Assembly: GCF_018986915.1 (NCBI RefSeq)
Contig: NZ_CP076723.1
Span: 4,120,228-4,184,227, forward strand
Direction: 5' to 3'
DNA: 64,000 nt
Origin: Geomonas oryzisoli
Lineage (GTDB): Bacteria > Desulfobacterota > Desulfuromonadia > Geobacterales > Geobacteraceae
Notes under the pieces: generated by a model
What the model saw: only the letters and a program-made list of their open reading frames with translations
What the model was told of the DNA's origin: nothing
Databases searched by the model: none
Program-made: the position numbers and the translations under genes
Shown: positions 1-8,223 of the stretch, piece by piece
Layout of the letters: the number at the start of each line of letters is the position of its first letter
Numbering within the stretch: the first letter of the stretch is position 1

Positions 1-86
1 ACTTTAACCGCATCTGCCAGGGTGTTGACACCTTTAAGGATGCAGTTGCGTGCGTCCTGGTCGAATTTGATGATCTTTGCTGCCAT
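1..86 (-). CDS. groEL: Chaperonin GroEL, N-terminal fragment
   Basis: Only the first 28 codons are in the window; the gene runs off the left edge. The product begins [20 protein letters not shown], which is typical of the GroEL N-terminus. A strong GGAGG ribosome-binding site lies just upstream of the ATG. It follows groES by 34 bp on the same strand, so the two form the usual groESL operon under the CIRCE-controlled promoter at 464-529. GroEL forms the cytoplasmic double-ring ATP-dependent folding chamber. Confidence 0.93.
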   Translation of the reverse strand, partial: MAAKIIKFDQDARNCILKGVNTLADAVK

Positions 87-120
87 ATCAAATATCCTCC
101 TTGAGATTTATAGTATTGGA

Positions 121-411
121 TTACTTCTCGAGAACGCCGAGGATGTCGTCCTCGCGCATGATCAGGAAATCCTCGCCTTCCAGCTTCACTTCGCTCCCTG
201 CGTACTTGCCGAACAGCACCTTGTCGCCCACCTTCAGATCGATCGGGTACACCTTGCCGTCCTCGCCCCTCTTCCCGTTGCCTACTGCCACGACTTCGCC
301 CTGCTGCGGCTTTTCCTTGGCGGTTTCCGGGATGTACAGACCACCGGCGGTCATGGTAGCTTCCTCAACCCTCTTAACGATGATACGGTCCTGCAGCGGT
401 CTAAGATTCAT
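121..411 (-). CDS. groES: Co-chaperonin GroES
   Basis: The 96-residue product starts [14 protein letters not shown] and keeps the GroES fold signatures, including the mobile-loop region [18 protein letters not shown] and the C-terminal [13 protein letters not shown]. GroES caps the GroEL cage in the cytoplasm and drives ATP-dependent folding. The reading frame is open further upstream to 474, but the ATG at 411 has an AGGAGAGG ribosome-binding site and gives the family's normal length. The first gene of the heat-shock operon, it lies directly downstream of a promoter and a CIRCE operator. Confidence 0.97.
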   Translation of the reverse strand: MNLRPLQDRIIVKRVEEATMTAGGLYIPETAKEKPQQGEVVAVGNGKRGEDGKVYPIDLKVGDKVLFGKYAGSEVKLEGEDFLIMREDDILGVLEK

Positions 412-463
412 GCTTTCCTCTCCTTTCTTGAGATGCATCGATCTCTTGATATTGAAAAAAATA

Positions 464-490
464 TTAGCACTCAAAACTGCTGAGTGCTAA
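464..490. promoter_or_regulatory. CIRCE operator (HrcA binding site)
   Basis: A perfect inverted repeat TTAGCACTC-N9-GAGTGCTAA matches the CIRCE consensus. It sits between the predicted promoter (501-529) and the groES start, so HrcA binding would block groESL transcription until heat stress removes the repressor. The site also lies in the 5' leader. Confidence 0.97.
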
Positions 491-500
491 ATGCCTGCTA

Positions 501-529
501 AATATAAACAGCATGACCCTAAAAATCAA
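501..529 (-). promoter_or_regulatory. Housekeeping promoter of groESL
   Basis: On the minus strand a TTGATT -35 box and a TATATT -10 box are separated by 17 bp. The CIRCE operator starts 10 bp downstream of the -10 box, the usual arrangement for HrcA-repressed groESL operons. Confidence 0.75.
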
Positions 530-569
530 GGGCGCTCTGCAAAATAATTTTCGTGAAGCTATCCTCTTG

Positions 570-842
570 TCACCACTTCCTTTTTGCCAGTTCCTCGGCG
601 TAAAACTTCTGGTACAGGATCTCCCAATCGCGGCTCCCCGGAACCTTGGCCTGGCTGTAGGAGGCGAGCTTCGCGCGCACCGCCTGGTCCACCTGTTCCA
701 TGATGGAGAAGAATCCGGATATGGAGTCCTTGATCGAGTCGAGCGCCCGGCGTTCGTCGGGGAAGTCGGCGAGGTCGTCGTTGTAGAGCTTGTCGTAGAT
801 CTTGTGCGCTATATGGGAAATGCGGTCTTCCGAGATGTGCAT
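570..842 (-). CDS. DUF507 family protein (first of a pair)
   Basis: A 90-residue soluble protein starting MHISEDRISHIAHKIYDKLY. It resembles DUF507 proteins, small conserved proteins of unknown function common in Deltaproteobacteria and Aquificae. It is rich in charged helices and has no signal peptide or membrane segment. It lies 52 bp downstream of a second DUF507 gene (895-1176) on the same strand, so the two probably form an operon. Its function is unknown. The family assignment rests on recognition of the sequence pattern. Confidence 0.8.
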   Translation of the reverse strand: MHISEDRISHIAHKIYDKLYNDDLADFPDERRALDSIKDSISGFFSIMEQVDQAVRAKLASYSQAKVPGSRDWEILYQKFYAEELAKRKW

Positions 843-894
843 GGTCTCTCCTTAGATGGCGTACCGGTTTGGTGGCGCCCGGCGAGGCGATCGA

Positions 895-1176
895 TCACAG
901 AACGATCTTCCTTTCCTTGGCCAGTTTATCCTTGATCATCTTGAGCATCTTATGCCGGTCGATCCCCTGGCCGCCCACGGCCTTGAGCGTCTGCTCCAAA
1001 AGCGCCTCGGCGTCGCGCTCCAGGTCTTCTTCCTGCTTGATGTCCTTGGCGATAGCGGCCTTCATGCCGGCCAGCACGGCGCCGCGTCCCTGTTTCTGCT
1101 GCACCAGTTGAGCGCACTCCAGGTCACCCAGCACCTTCTCCGCCAGGCGCGCGATCTGTTCTTCCTTAAGACGCAT
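895..1176 (-). CDS. DUF507 family protein (second of a pair)
   Basis: A 93-residue protein starting MRLKEEQIARLAEKVLGDLE, paralogous in style to its downstream neighbour. An in-frame ATG four codons upstream (1188) is less likely, because GGGAGG inside that extension is an ideal ribosome-binding site for the ATG at 1176. The protein is highly charged and helical (KDIKQEEDLERDAEALL) with no export signal. Upstream, at 1214-1241, lies a candidate promoter. Its function is unknown. Confidence 0.8.
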   Translation of the reverse strand: MRLKEEQIARLAEKVLGDLECAQLVQQKQGRGAVLAGMKAAIAKDIKQEEDLERDAEALLEQTLKAVGGQGIDRHKMLKMIKDKLAKERKIVL

Positions 1177-1213
1177 CTTGCCTCCCATTTATTAAAGGGT
1201 TTCGGTTCCGCGC

Positions 1214-1241
1214 ATTGTACGTCAACCGGTCAAAATTGCAA
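1214..1241 (-). promoter_or_regulatory. Candidate promoter of the DUF507 pair
   Basis: A TTGCAA -35-like box and a TACAAT -10 box are spaced by 16 bp on the minus strand, about 40 bp upstream of the first DUF507 start codon. Assignment is by consensus only. Confidence 0.45.
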
Positions 1242-1288
1242 CAGTTTTGGGGACTGTATGAGCGGCATTGTCATTAAAGAAAACAAGG

Positions 1289-1317
1289 TTGATTTCTCAT
1301 AAGCACGGATCTACAAT
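1289..1317 (+). promoter_or_regulatory. Promoter of the 6S RNA gene
   Basis: TTGATT and TACAAT boxes with exact 17-bp spacing lie immediately upstream of the predicted 6S RNA. Transcription would start near 1324. Confidence 0.65.
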
Positions 1318-1323
1318 ACAGCC

Positions 1324-1522
1324 ACTAACACGCTCTCTCTGCCGTGCCCGTGAAGGTTATTAACGCCCCTGCGGAATAATTTATTGTACGGGAGCCTGTT
1401 TCGACCGTGGTGAGCTGCCCCATTGCGCGGGAATTGCCTAAAGCGGTCTACAGGAGCCCACCTGAATGGGAACTCGCTGTGAGGCCCCCCAACCGAACGA
1501 CAGGGCGGAGAGAGCTGCACCA
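1324..1522 (+). ncRNA. ssrS: 6S RNA (RNA polymerase-sigma70 regulator)
   Basis: An approximately 190-nt segment closes on itself. CTCTCTCTGCC at 1333-1343 pairs with GGCGGAGAGAG at 1504-1514. The interior contains the 6S-like GACCGTGGTGAGC segment, and GCGGTC at about 1443-1448 can pair with GACCGT. The long, mostly double-stranded rod with a central bubble mimics an open promoter and sequesters sigma70-RNA polymerase in stationary phase. It has its own sigma70-type promoter (1289-1317) and a rho-independent terminator (1531-1559), and no open reading frame of note. The ends are approximate. Confidence 0.8.
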
Positions 1523-1530
1523 AGTAAATT

Positions 1531-1559
1531 AGGGGATCCGGCGACGGTCCCCTTTTTTT
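1531..1559 (+). terminator. Rho-independent terminator of 6S RNA
   Basis: The hairpin AGGGGA...TCCCCT is followed by a seven-T run. Confidence 0.85.
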
Positions 1560-1638
1560 CGTCTTGCGCTCCGGTCACGGCGGATATATAGCAATGGGTG
1601 GCTCGCCAATCCCAGCATCCACGGTTCCGGAGGCACGC

Positions 1639-2643
1639 ATGACACCCCATTTCCTCCCCACCCTGGTGAACCCTCCCTTCGGAGACCCCGGCGTCTACGT
1701 CGACTTCCAGTTCGCCCGCAGGGCCATCCTCTTCGACCTGGGGGAGATCCACCGACTCGGTCCCCGCAAGATCCTGCGCTTGAGCGACGTCTGCATCTCC
1801 CACACCCACATCGACCACTTCATCGGGTTCGACTTGATGCTGCGCATCATGCTGGGACGCGACATGGCGCTACGCCTGTTCGGCCCGCCCGGCATCCTGC
1901 TGCAGGTCGAGCACCGGCTCGCCTCCTACAGCTGGAACCTGATCCAGAGTTATCCAACCGAGTTCGTCATCACCGTCACCGAGTTGCATCCCGACGGCAG
2001 TGCGCAGCGGGCCCGCTTCAGCTCCCGGCGCGTCTTCGCGAGGGAGGAGGAGCATAGCCTCGTCTTCAAGGACGGCGTGATCCTCGACGAGGAGAACCTG
2101 CGCCTGCGCGTCGCCTTCCTGGAGCACAGCATCCCCTGCCTCGCTTATGCTTTCGAGGAGAAGCTGCACGTGAACTTCATGAAAAACCGCCTGGCCGAAC
2201 TGGGGCTTCCGGTCGGGCCGTGGCTATCGGAAGTGAAGCGTGCCGTCCTGCGCGGCGAGCCGGATGACACCGCGGTGACGGCGGCGCTCCCCGGCCAAAC
2301 GGAGGGGCGGAGGCTTACCATCGGGGAACTGAGGGAGCAGGTGCTGCAGGTGGTGCAGGGAGAAAAGATCGTCTACGTCACCGACACCGCCTTCACCCCC
2401 GACAACCGCCGCCGCATCGTAGAATTGGCGCGCGGCGCCGATTACGTCTTCATCGAGGCCGTGTTCCTGCACGTCGATGCCGAGCGCGCCCGTGAGCGCG
2501 CCCATCTCACAGCGCGCCAGGCGGGAGAGCTGGCACGTGAGGCGGGTGCCGCACGGGTGATCCCTTTCCACTTTTCCCCCAGACACCTCGGAGCCGAAGA
2601 CGAGCTGCGTCGGGAGGTTAGCGAGGCATTTGCCGGCCTGTAA
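1639..2643 (+). CDS. RNase Z-like metallo-beta-lactamase fold hydrolase
   Basis: A 334-residue protein with the metal-binding motif SHTHIDHFIGFD near the N-terminus. A second acidic/His segment (VYVTDTAFTPDN) and a C-terminal IPFHFSPRH also occur, in the order seen in RNase Z/ElaC-type beta-lactamase folds. It may be a tRNA 3'-processing or related phosphodiesterase, but the substrate cannot be read from the sequence. The ATG at 1639 is chosen over upstream in-frame codons because GGAGG lies six bases before it. It is monocistronic, between the 6S RNA and a palindrome. Confidence 0.82.
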   Translation: MTPHFLPTLVNPPFGDPGVYVDFQFARRAILFDLGEIHRLGPRKILRLSDVCISHTHIDHFIGFDLMLRIMLGRDMALRLFGPPGILLQVEHRLASYSWNLIQSYPTEFVITVTELHPDGSAQRARFSSRRVFAREEEHSLVFKDGVILDEENLRLRVAFLEHSIPCLAYAFEEKLHVNFMKNRLAELGLPVGPWLSEVKRAVLRGEPDDTAVTAALPGQTEGRRLTIGELREQVLQVVQGEKIVYVTDTAFTPDNRRRIVELARGADYVFIEAVFLHVDAERARERAHLTARQAGELAREAGAARVIPFHFSPRHLGAEDELRREVSEAFAGL

Positions 2644-2660
2644 CTGTCCCCTTAAAGTAT

Positions 2661-2683
2661 CCCCTCTCCCTCCGGGAGAGGGG
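2661..2683. repeat. Short perfect palindrome downstream of the hydrolase
   Basis: A 10-bp arm CCCCTCTCCC, a 3-nt loop and its exact complement form a strong hairpin without a T-run. It resembles interspersed palindromes elsewhere in the window and may protect or end the upstream transcript. Confidence 0.5.
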
Positions 2684-2696
2684 ACAGGGGAGACAA

Positions 2697-2729
2697 CAAA
2701 AAAAGGGGGACCCGGTTGCCGGGTCCCCC
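2697..2729 (-). terminator. Rho-independent terminator of htrA
   Basis: An 11-bp GC stem (GGGGGACCCGG and its complement) with a TTG loop is followed on the minus strand by eight T residues. It could also act weakly on the plus strand. Confidence 0.85.
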
Positions 2730-2759
2730 TTCGCATCTTTCTTTACTTGGTACTGCGGC

Positions 2760-4133
2760 CTAGTCGATCCTGAGCGCCACAAAAAGCGAGGCCTCGCCCC
2801 TTCTCAGCAGCATCTTCAGGTAGCCGCCCTTCTTCACGCCGGCGATCACCTTGCTGTAATCCTTGACGCTGGCGATGCGGACCCCGTTGATCTCCCTAAT
2901 CAGGTCTCCCTCGACGATGCCGGCCCTTTCGGCGATGCTGTCGGCCTGCACGTCGGCAACGAGGACGCCTTTCTCCCCCTGCAGCCTCATCTGCTGTGCA
3001 CGCTCCTGGGTCAGGTCGATGACCTTCAGTCCGAGCCGGTCGCCGGTGACGGCGGCATCCTCATCCTCACCCTCTTTCAGCTTCTCGATGGTCACCTGGA
3101 GCGGCACCTGCTTCCCGTCGCGCAGCACCACGAGCTTCACCTTCTTGCCGACCGGGGTGGCTGCGACCCGGCGCGGCAGCTCGCTCATCTCCTTGATGGC
3201 ATGCCCGTCATACTCGAGGATGATGTCGCCACCCTTGACGCCAGCCTTCTCGGCCGGGCTATCCTTCATCACCTCGGCGACCAGGGCGCCCTGCTCGCTC
3301 TCCATGCCGAAAGACTTGGCGAGATCCTGGGTCACCATCTGCACCGAAACGCCGAGCCACCCGCGGGTGACCTTGCCGCTTTCCTTCAACTGCGGCAGGA
3401 TCTCCTTGGCCATGTTGATGGGGATTGCGAAGCCGATCCCCTGGCCACCAGCCACGATGGCCGTGTTGATGCCGATTACCTCACCGTCGGTGTTGAAGAG
3501 CGGACCGCCGGAGTTGCCCGGGTTGATGGAGGCGTCGGTCTGGATGAAGTCATCATAGGGGCCGCTGCCGATCACACGCCCCTGGGCGCTGATGATGCCG
3601 GCGGTGACCGTCTGGGAGAGGCCGAAGGGGTTGCCGATGGCCATGACCCAGTCGCCCACCTCCATCTTGTCGCTGTCGCCCAGCGGGGCCACCGGCAGGT
3701 GCGCCTTGGCCTCGATCTTGACCAGGGCCAGGTCGAGCTTGTCGTCGCGCCCCTTGATCTCGCCCTTGTACTCGCGGCCGTCGGAGAGCTTCACCTTGAT
3801 GTCGTCGGCATCCTTCACCACGTGGTTGTTGGTGATGATGTAGCCGTCATCGCTGATGATGAAGCCGGACCCCATGCTCTGCTGCTTGTGAGGTTGCTGG
3901 CGCGGGGCCTCGAAGAACTTCTCGAAGTACTCCTGGAAGGGATCGCCGCCCGGATGCTGACGTTTCTTCATGGCGATGGTTTTGGAAGTGCTGATGTTGA
4001 CTACCGCGGGCTTGAGCTTCTTGGCGAGCTTCGCGAAGTCGGGAGTGAGCGTCGCGGCACCCGCGACGGTGGAGAAAACGGAGGAGAGAAATAAGCTAAA
4101 CACCAGAAATCTTGCTACGATTGCTGCCTGCAT
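2760..4133 (-). CDS. htrA: Periplasmic serine protease, HtrA/DegP family
   Basis: A 457-residue exported protease with a signal peptide ending near AGA-ATL (residue 27). It has a trypsin-like domain with triad H104 (NNHVV), D134 (DLALVKI) and S208 (GNSGGPL), then two PDZ domains at about 255-345 and 365-455. It degrades or refolds damaged envelope proteins. The frame is open upstream to 4247, but ATG 4133 has an AGGAGG ribosome-binding site and directly precedes the signal peptide. It lies downstream of an OmpR-type regulator but is separated from it by a terminator, so it is probably transcribed on its own. Confidence 0.95.
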   Translation of the reverse strand: MQAAIVARFLVFSLFLSSVFSTVAGAATLTPDFAKLAKKLKPAVVNISTSKTIAMKKRQHPGGDPFQEYFEKFFEAPRQQPHKQQSMGSGFIISDDGYIITNNHVVKDADDIKVKLSDGREYKGEIKGRDDKLDLALVKIEAKAHLPVAPLGDSDKMEVGDWVMAIGNPFGLSQTVTAGIISAQGRVIGSGPYDDFIQTDASINPGNSGGPLFNTDGEVIGINTAIVAGGQGIGFAIPINMAKEILPQLKESGKVTRGWLGVSVQMVTQDLAKSFGMESEQGALVAEVMKDSPAEKAGVKGGDIILEYDGHAIKEMSELPRRVAATPVGKKVKLVVLRDGKQVPLQVTIEKLKEGEDEDAAVTGDRLGLKVIDLTQERAQQMRLQGEKGVLVADVQADSIAERAGIVEGDLIREINGVRIASVKDYSKVIAGVKKGGYLKMLLRRGEASLFVALRID

Positions 4134-4161
4134 GGCTACCTCCTGGGATTTGAGTACGGTA

Positions 4162-4190
4162 AAGCTAATACTGCACTTGTACTTTGTCAA
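4162..4190 (-). promoter_or_regulatory. Candidate promoter of htrA
   Basis: A perfect TTGACA -35 box lies 17 bp from a weak TAGCTT -10 box, about 30 bp before the start codon. Confidence 0.4.
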
Positions 4191-4222
4191 GCCTGCCTCA
4201 AAAGCCGCTCCCGTAAACAATA

Positions 4223-4265
4223 AAAAACGGACCTCTGACTGCCGCAATGGCAGGGAGAGGTCCGT
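4223..4265 (-). terminator. Terminator of the response-regulator gene
   Basis: An inverted repeat (CGGACCTCT and its complement, with an inner CTGCC/GGCAG stem) is followed on the minus strand by six T residues. Confidence 0.8.
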
Positions 4266-4294
4266 TCGGACTGCAAGTGTGGCGCTGGGAGGGC

Positions 4295-4969
4295 CTACTC
4301 TTCTTCTTTGAGGATGTAGCCCACGCCCCTTACGGTGTGGATCAGCTTCTTGTCTGCTTCACGGTCGATCTTCTTACGCAGATAGTTCACGTAGACGTCG
4401 ATGATGTTGGTGAAGCTGTCGAAGGTGTAATCCCAGACGTGCTCGGCGATCATGGTCCTGGTGAGCACCTGGTGCGGGTTGCGCATGAAGTACTCGAGCA
4501 GGCCGTACTCCTTGGCGGTGAGATCGATCTCCTTGTCCTTGCGCCATACCTTGTGGGTAACCGGGTCGAGACGCAGGTCGGCGAAACGAATCTCCGCGCC
4601 GCGGTCGAGCTCGCTCCTTCTCATCAGCGCACGGACGCGGGCCAGCAGCTCGGCGAAGGCGAACGGCTTGGTCAGGTAGTCGTCGGAACCGGAGTCCAGA
4701 CCTGCCACGATATCTTCTACCGAGTCCTTAGCGGTGAGCATCAGGATGGGAGTCACGTTCTTGCGCTCCCTGAGCTCCTTCAGCACGGAAAGGCCGTCCT
4801 TTTTCGGGAGCATCCAGTCCAGCACTATCAGATCGAACGGCTTCTCCAGCGCAAGCTTGAGGCCCTCTTCGCCGTCTGCCGCCGTATGGACTTCGTACTG
4901 CTCCTCTTCGAGGCCGCGCTTGATGAAGCTGGCAACCTTCTTCTCGTCTTCAACCACCAAGATTCTCAT
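4295..4969 (-). CDS. OmpR/PhoB-family response regulator (orphan)
   Basis: A 224-residue two-domain regulator. The receiver domain (1-118) has the acidic pocket VVEDE, phosphoacceptor D51 (VLDWMLPKKDG), T79 (LTA) and K101 (LTKPF). A winged-helix DNA-binding domain follows, with LTAKEYGLLEYFMRNP and the C-terminal VRGVGYIL. No histidine kinase is adjacent on either side, so its partner is unknown. The sequence resembles the CusR/MprA branch. The gene stands alone, bounded by its own terminator. The neighbouring htrA suggests, but does not show, a role in envelope stress. Confidence 0.93.
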   Translation of the reverse strand: MRILVVEDEKKVASFIKRGLEEEQYEVHTAADGEEGLKLALEKPFDLIVLDWMLPKKDGLSVLKELRERKNVTPILMLTAKDSVEDIVAGLDSGSDDYLTKPFAFAELLARVRALMRRSELDRGAEIRFADLRLDPVTHKVWRKDKEIDLTAKEYGLLEYFMRNPHQVLTRTMIAEHVWDYTFDSFTNIIDVYVNYLRKKIDREADKKLIHTVRGVGYILKEEE

Positions 4970-5002
4970 GTTGATTCCCTCTCTTTGAATTTATGTCGAC
5001 CT

Positions 5003-5815
5003 CTAATCGTGCCTGATATCACCATGAAGCCTGCTCAGAATCTCGGCGGCAGACTCCTCAACCGATTTATTGGTTACGTCGATAACCAGCCAGGCGGGGT
5101 GGGCTCGGTAAAAGCGCCGGCAGTAGGCAAGTTCCTCTTCAACCTGCCTGTAGTCGGCGTAACTGCCGCGCGGGCTCTGCCTTAAATTCCTGAGCCGCGC
5201 GCAACGGATATCGACCAGTCGCTGCGTGTCGATAATGAGGCCTACCACCCGTTCCGGTTCAACCTCCTCCAACTCGGGGGGAGGATCGATTCCCTGGATG
5301 ATGGGCACGTTCGCCACCTTGTACCCCTTATGGGCGAGGTACATGGAAAGTGGCGTCTTCGAGGAGCGGGACACGCCGATCAGGACGATGTCCGCCTTGT
5401 GCAGGTTGCGCGGTTCCTGGCCGTCGTCCTGCTTCACCGTAAAATCAACCGCCTCCATGCGGCGGTAATACTCGGAGTTCATCTCATACTGCAGGCCGGG
5501 AAGCTTCTGCGGCCTCATCTCCAGGAACTCGGCCAGCTTGAAGAGAAGCGGGGTGATCAGGTCCACCGCATCCAGCTGCCTCGCCTCGCACTCGTTCCTG
5601 ACGAACTGCGCCAACTCCGTGTTGACCAGGGTGTAAAAGATGATGCCAGGGAACCGGTCGACTTCGTCCAGGGCCTTCAGGATGTCTTCCCGGTTCCTGA
5701 TCTGCCCGACCCGGCGCAGGCGGACATCCACGTCCTTGAACTGGGTCAGTGCGGCCCGCGCCACCCGCTCGACCGTCTCGCCAGTTGCATCAGAAAGTAA
5801 ATAAACGTGGTACAT
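5003..5815 (-). CDS. PEP synthase/pyruvate phosphate dikinase regulatory protein
   Basis: A 270-residue DUF299 protein starting [21 protein letters not shown], with the P-loop-like GVSRSSKT at 147-154. Family members are bifunctional serine/threonine kinase-pyrophosphorylases that inactivate PPDK or PEP synthase by ADP-dependent phosphorylation and reactivate it by Pi-dependent dephosphorylation. The length is normal for the family. It is encoded upstream of the response regulator on the same strand with a 33-bp gap, so co-transcription is possible. Which target enzyme it controls is not shown here. Confidence 0.93.
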   Translation of the reverse strand: MYHVYLLSDATGETVERVARAALTQFKDVDVRLRRVGQIRNREDILKALDEVDRFPGIIFYTLVNTELAQFVRNECEARQLDAVDLITPLLFKLAEFLEMRPQKLPGLQYEMNSEYYRRMEAVDFTVKQDDGQEPRNLHKADIVLIGVSRSSKTPLSMYLAHKGYKVANVPIIQGIDPPPELEEVEPERVVGLIIDTQRLVDIRCARLRNLRQSPRGSYADYRQVEEELAYCRRFYRAHPAWLVIDVTNKSVEESAAEILSRLHGDIRHD

Positions 5816-6085
5816 CCGTTGTCACCCGAAAACTGCTGTTCTACCAAGACTTTACCGGCATTCCCGTCAAACTCATTAGATATATACCATGTTTTTTCAT
5901 TTTAGGCAAAACTAAAATTTAATGGGAAAAGCTTCTGCAAATTCTTATCGGCACAAGCGGGAAAAATTTTAATTATAATTACGCCCTAGTTTTTTTGGAT
6001 GTCAAGGTTTTCATTGCCATTCCCTTTATTTCTCTGCTAGTTTAATGCGGTAATTCGCAACCCCCAAAGGAGACGCAAACTCATT

Positions 6086-7006
6086 ATGATTACAGACTGG
6101 GCGGAAATCGCCTGTGACGTCCCGGCCGAGATGGTCGACACATTAGCGGATTTTTTAGTCGAACTGACCGGCAACGGCGTCGGTGTTGACAACCTGCACC
6201 TGGACACCTTTTCCCTGGACACCCTGGAAGACACCAGCATCAAGACGGTGAAGGGGTATCTCCCCCTGGACGATTCCCTTGAGGACATGCGCATCAAGGT
6301 AGAGCAGTTCCTGGCCCAGCACGGGCCGGACTTCCCCGGCTTCGTCTACACCCCTCCCGTGGTCACCATCATCAAGAACGAGGACTGGGCCAACAACTGG
6401 AAGGTGCACTTCAAGCCGGTGCGGATCGGCAAGCGCCTGGTGATCAAGCCTACCTGGGAGGAGTACCAGCCGGTCGAGGGGGACCTGGTCATCCAGATCG
6501 ATCCCGGCATGGCCTTCGGCACCGGCGCCCACCCCACCACGAAGATGTGCCTGGAGTCACTGGAGCGGATTGCCTTTGCCGCAGAAGAAGGGAAGCTCCC
6601 GAACCCGGTCCTCGACGTCGGCACCGGTTCCGGCGTGCTCAGCATCGCCGCTGCCCTTCTGGGCGCCACCGAGATCACCGCGGTCGACATCGATCCGGAA
6701 GCGGTCCGGGTTACACAGGAAAACCTCGAACTCAACGGCGTCGACGGAGTGGTCAAGGCCTCCACCACCGATCTCTCCCAGCTTCCCGGCGGCTACGCCG
6801 TCGTAGTGGCCAACATCCTCGCCGAGGAACTGGTGCGCCTCTCCGATCAGCTCACCTCTCGCGTCGCCCCCGGCGGCCGGCTGATCCTCTCCGGCATCCT
6901 CACCGAAAAAGAGGAATTCGTCCGTGCCGGCTTCCCCGCCCTGGAGCTGGTGGAAAACCCGCGGGAGCTGGAGTGGTCCTGCCTCACCCTGAGGAAACCG
7001 CTCTAG
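6086..7006 (+). CDS. prmA: Ribosomal protein L11 methyltransferase
   Basis: A 306-residue enzyme with an N-terminal substrate-recognition domain and a C-terminal SAM-dependent Rossmann domain. The signatures are GMAFGTGAHPTT (141-152) and DVGTGSG (177-183), and VVANILAEEL follows. It trimethylates ribosomal protein L11 in the cytoplasm. AAAGGAG lies upstream of the ATG. rsmE begins one base after its stop codon, so the two are a translationally linked operon. The divergent AT-rich gap 5816-6085 must hold the promoters for this operon and for the DUF299 gene. Confidence 0.96.
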   Translation: MITDWAEIACDVPAEMVDTLADFLVELTGNGVGVDNLHLDTFSLDTLEDTSIKTVKGYLPLDDSLEDMRIKVEQFLAQHGPDFPGFVYTPPVVTIIKNEDWANNWKVHFKPVRIGKRLVIKPTWEEYQPVEGDLVIQIDPGMAFGTGAHPTTKMCLESLERIAFAAEEGKLPNPVLDVGTGSGVLSIAAALLGATEITAVDIDPEAVRVTQENLELNGVDGVVKASTTDLSQLPGGYAVVVANILAEELVRLSDQLTSRVAPGGRLILSGILTEKEEFVRAGFPALELVENPRELEWSCLTLRKPL

Positions 7007-7007
7007 C

Positions 7008-7748
7008 ATGCGCAGCTTCTTTCTCGGCGACAACCCGGTCAGCGACGGGGAAGCCACCATAACCGGCGAACTGTACCGGCACATGGCGCGCGTGCTGCGA
7101 CTGAAAGAGGGGGCCGAGGTCGAGCTGGTGGACGCCGACGGCAGGCGCCACAGCGGCGGCGTCGTCGAGGTGGGCGCCAAGAGCCTCACCGTCCGCATCG
7201 AGACCACCTCCGCCGCGCCCGAGCAGGAGCCGGGGCTGCGGATAACCCTCTACCAGGGGCTGCCCAAGGGGGACAAGCTCGACCTCATCTTGCAAAAATG
7301 CACCGAGCTGGGGATAACCGAGGTGGTAACCTTCGACGCCGCGCGCTCCATCGTCAAGCTGCGCGGCGAGAAGACGGCGGGCAAACTGGCGCGTTTCGAG
7401 AAGATCGTGCAGGAGGCCGCCCGTCAGTGCGGGCGAAACTCCGCGCCCAGGGTCGCCATTGGCGGGAGCATGAAGGAAGTGCTCGGCGATGCGCGACACA
7501 CGGTGAAGCTTCTTTTGTGGGAAGGGGAAGAGAAAACGACGTTGCGGGAGTGTCTGGAACGGTACGAGGCGCCAGAGAGCGTGGCGGTTGTGGTCGGCCC
7601 GGAAGGGGGACTAAGCGCGGAAGAGGTTGCGGCCGCCCTCGCCTGCGGCTTCACCCCGGTGACACTGGGGAAGCGGATCCTGCGCACCGAGACGGCGGGA
7701 CTGGCCCTTGTTTCGATCCTACAGTTCCACTGGGGAGACCTGGGGTGA
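7008..7748 (+). CDS. rsmE: 16S rRNA (uracil-1498-N3)-methyltransferase
   Basis: A 246-residue SPOUT-family RNA methyltransferase. An N-terminal PUA-like region (HMARVLRLKEGAEVELVD) is followed by the knotted SAM domain with VVVGPEGGLSAEE and the C-terminal LGKRILRTETAGL. It methylates U1498 in the 30S decoding region. It follows prmA directly, a common pairing of two ribosome-modification genes. Confidence 0.95.
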   Translation: MRSFFLGDNPVSDGEATITGELYRHMARVLRLKEGAEVELVDADGRRHSGGVVEVGAKSLTVRIETTSAAPEQEPGLRITLYQGLPKGDKLDLILQKCTELGITEVVTFDAARSIVKLRGEKTAGKLARFEKIVQEAARQCGRNSAPRVAIGGSMKEVLGDARHTVKLLLWEGEEKTTLRECLERYEAPESVAVVVGPEGGLSAEEVAAALACGFTPVTLGKRILRTETAGLALVSILQFHWGDLG

Positions 7749-7786
7749 CGGCTGCGGCCCACCTTTATCTTTAGATGCGACCTTTA

Positions 7787-7817
7787 GGGGGACTGGCACC
7801 AGGCGGAGCCAGTCCCC
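7787..7817. repeat. GGGACTGGC palindrome (copy 1), probable bidirectional terminator
   Basis: GGGGACTGGC and GCCAGTCCCC form a 10-bp stem followed by TTT. The same motif, less perfect, recurs at 50468-50495, so this is an interspersed palindrome as well as a likely terminator between rsmE and the convergent gene. Confidence 0.6.
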
Positions 7818-7831
7818 TTTCATTTAGGCAT

Positions 7832-8158
7832 CTAACTGAGCGCGACGATGAGTGCCGCTATCGAAACCAGCAGCGAAATTCCCGCCACCGCCATGAGCAG
7901 CTTCTCGCGGGCCAGCACCACCTTGAGCGTCTTGATGGTGAGCTGCAGGTGCCCGGAGGTCTCCAGGAGCGCCTTCTCCAGTTTCCGGTTCTCCTCTTCC
8001 AGTTGATGCAGCCTCGCCTCCATGCCGCTCGGCGACCCTGGTCCCATAAACCTTCCCTTGGCGCGGTTGGCCATGTCCACCACCACCGGAAGGTTTTCCA
8101 TCAACCTCCCCCAAGGGATCCTGGTCGCCGCAATCTTGGCTATACTCCAGACGCTCAT
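7832..8158 (-). CDS. Small coiled-coil membrane-anchored protein
   Basis: A 108-residue protein of unknown function. Residues 45-70 (ARLHQLEEENRKLEKALLE) form a heptad-like coiled coil, and residues 87-107 (LLMAVAGISLLVSIAALIVA) are a C-terminal transmembrane helix. It would be a tail-anchored inner-membrane protein with a cytoplasmic coiled coil. AAGGAGGAG lies before the ATG. It is convergent with rsmE. No family is recognised. Confidence 0.65.
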   Translation of the reverse strand: MSVWSIAKIAATRIPWGRLMENLPVVVDMANRAKGRFMGPGSPSGMEARLHQLEEENRKLEKALLETSGHLQLTIKTLKVVLAREKLLMAVAGISLLVSIAALIVALS

Positions 8159-8223
8159 GGCTCCTCCTTTTATTGCAATCAGTAAATTGCTGTAGTCCCT
8201 GCCCAGCTCCGAAACCTTGCCGC

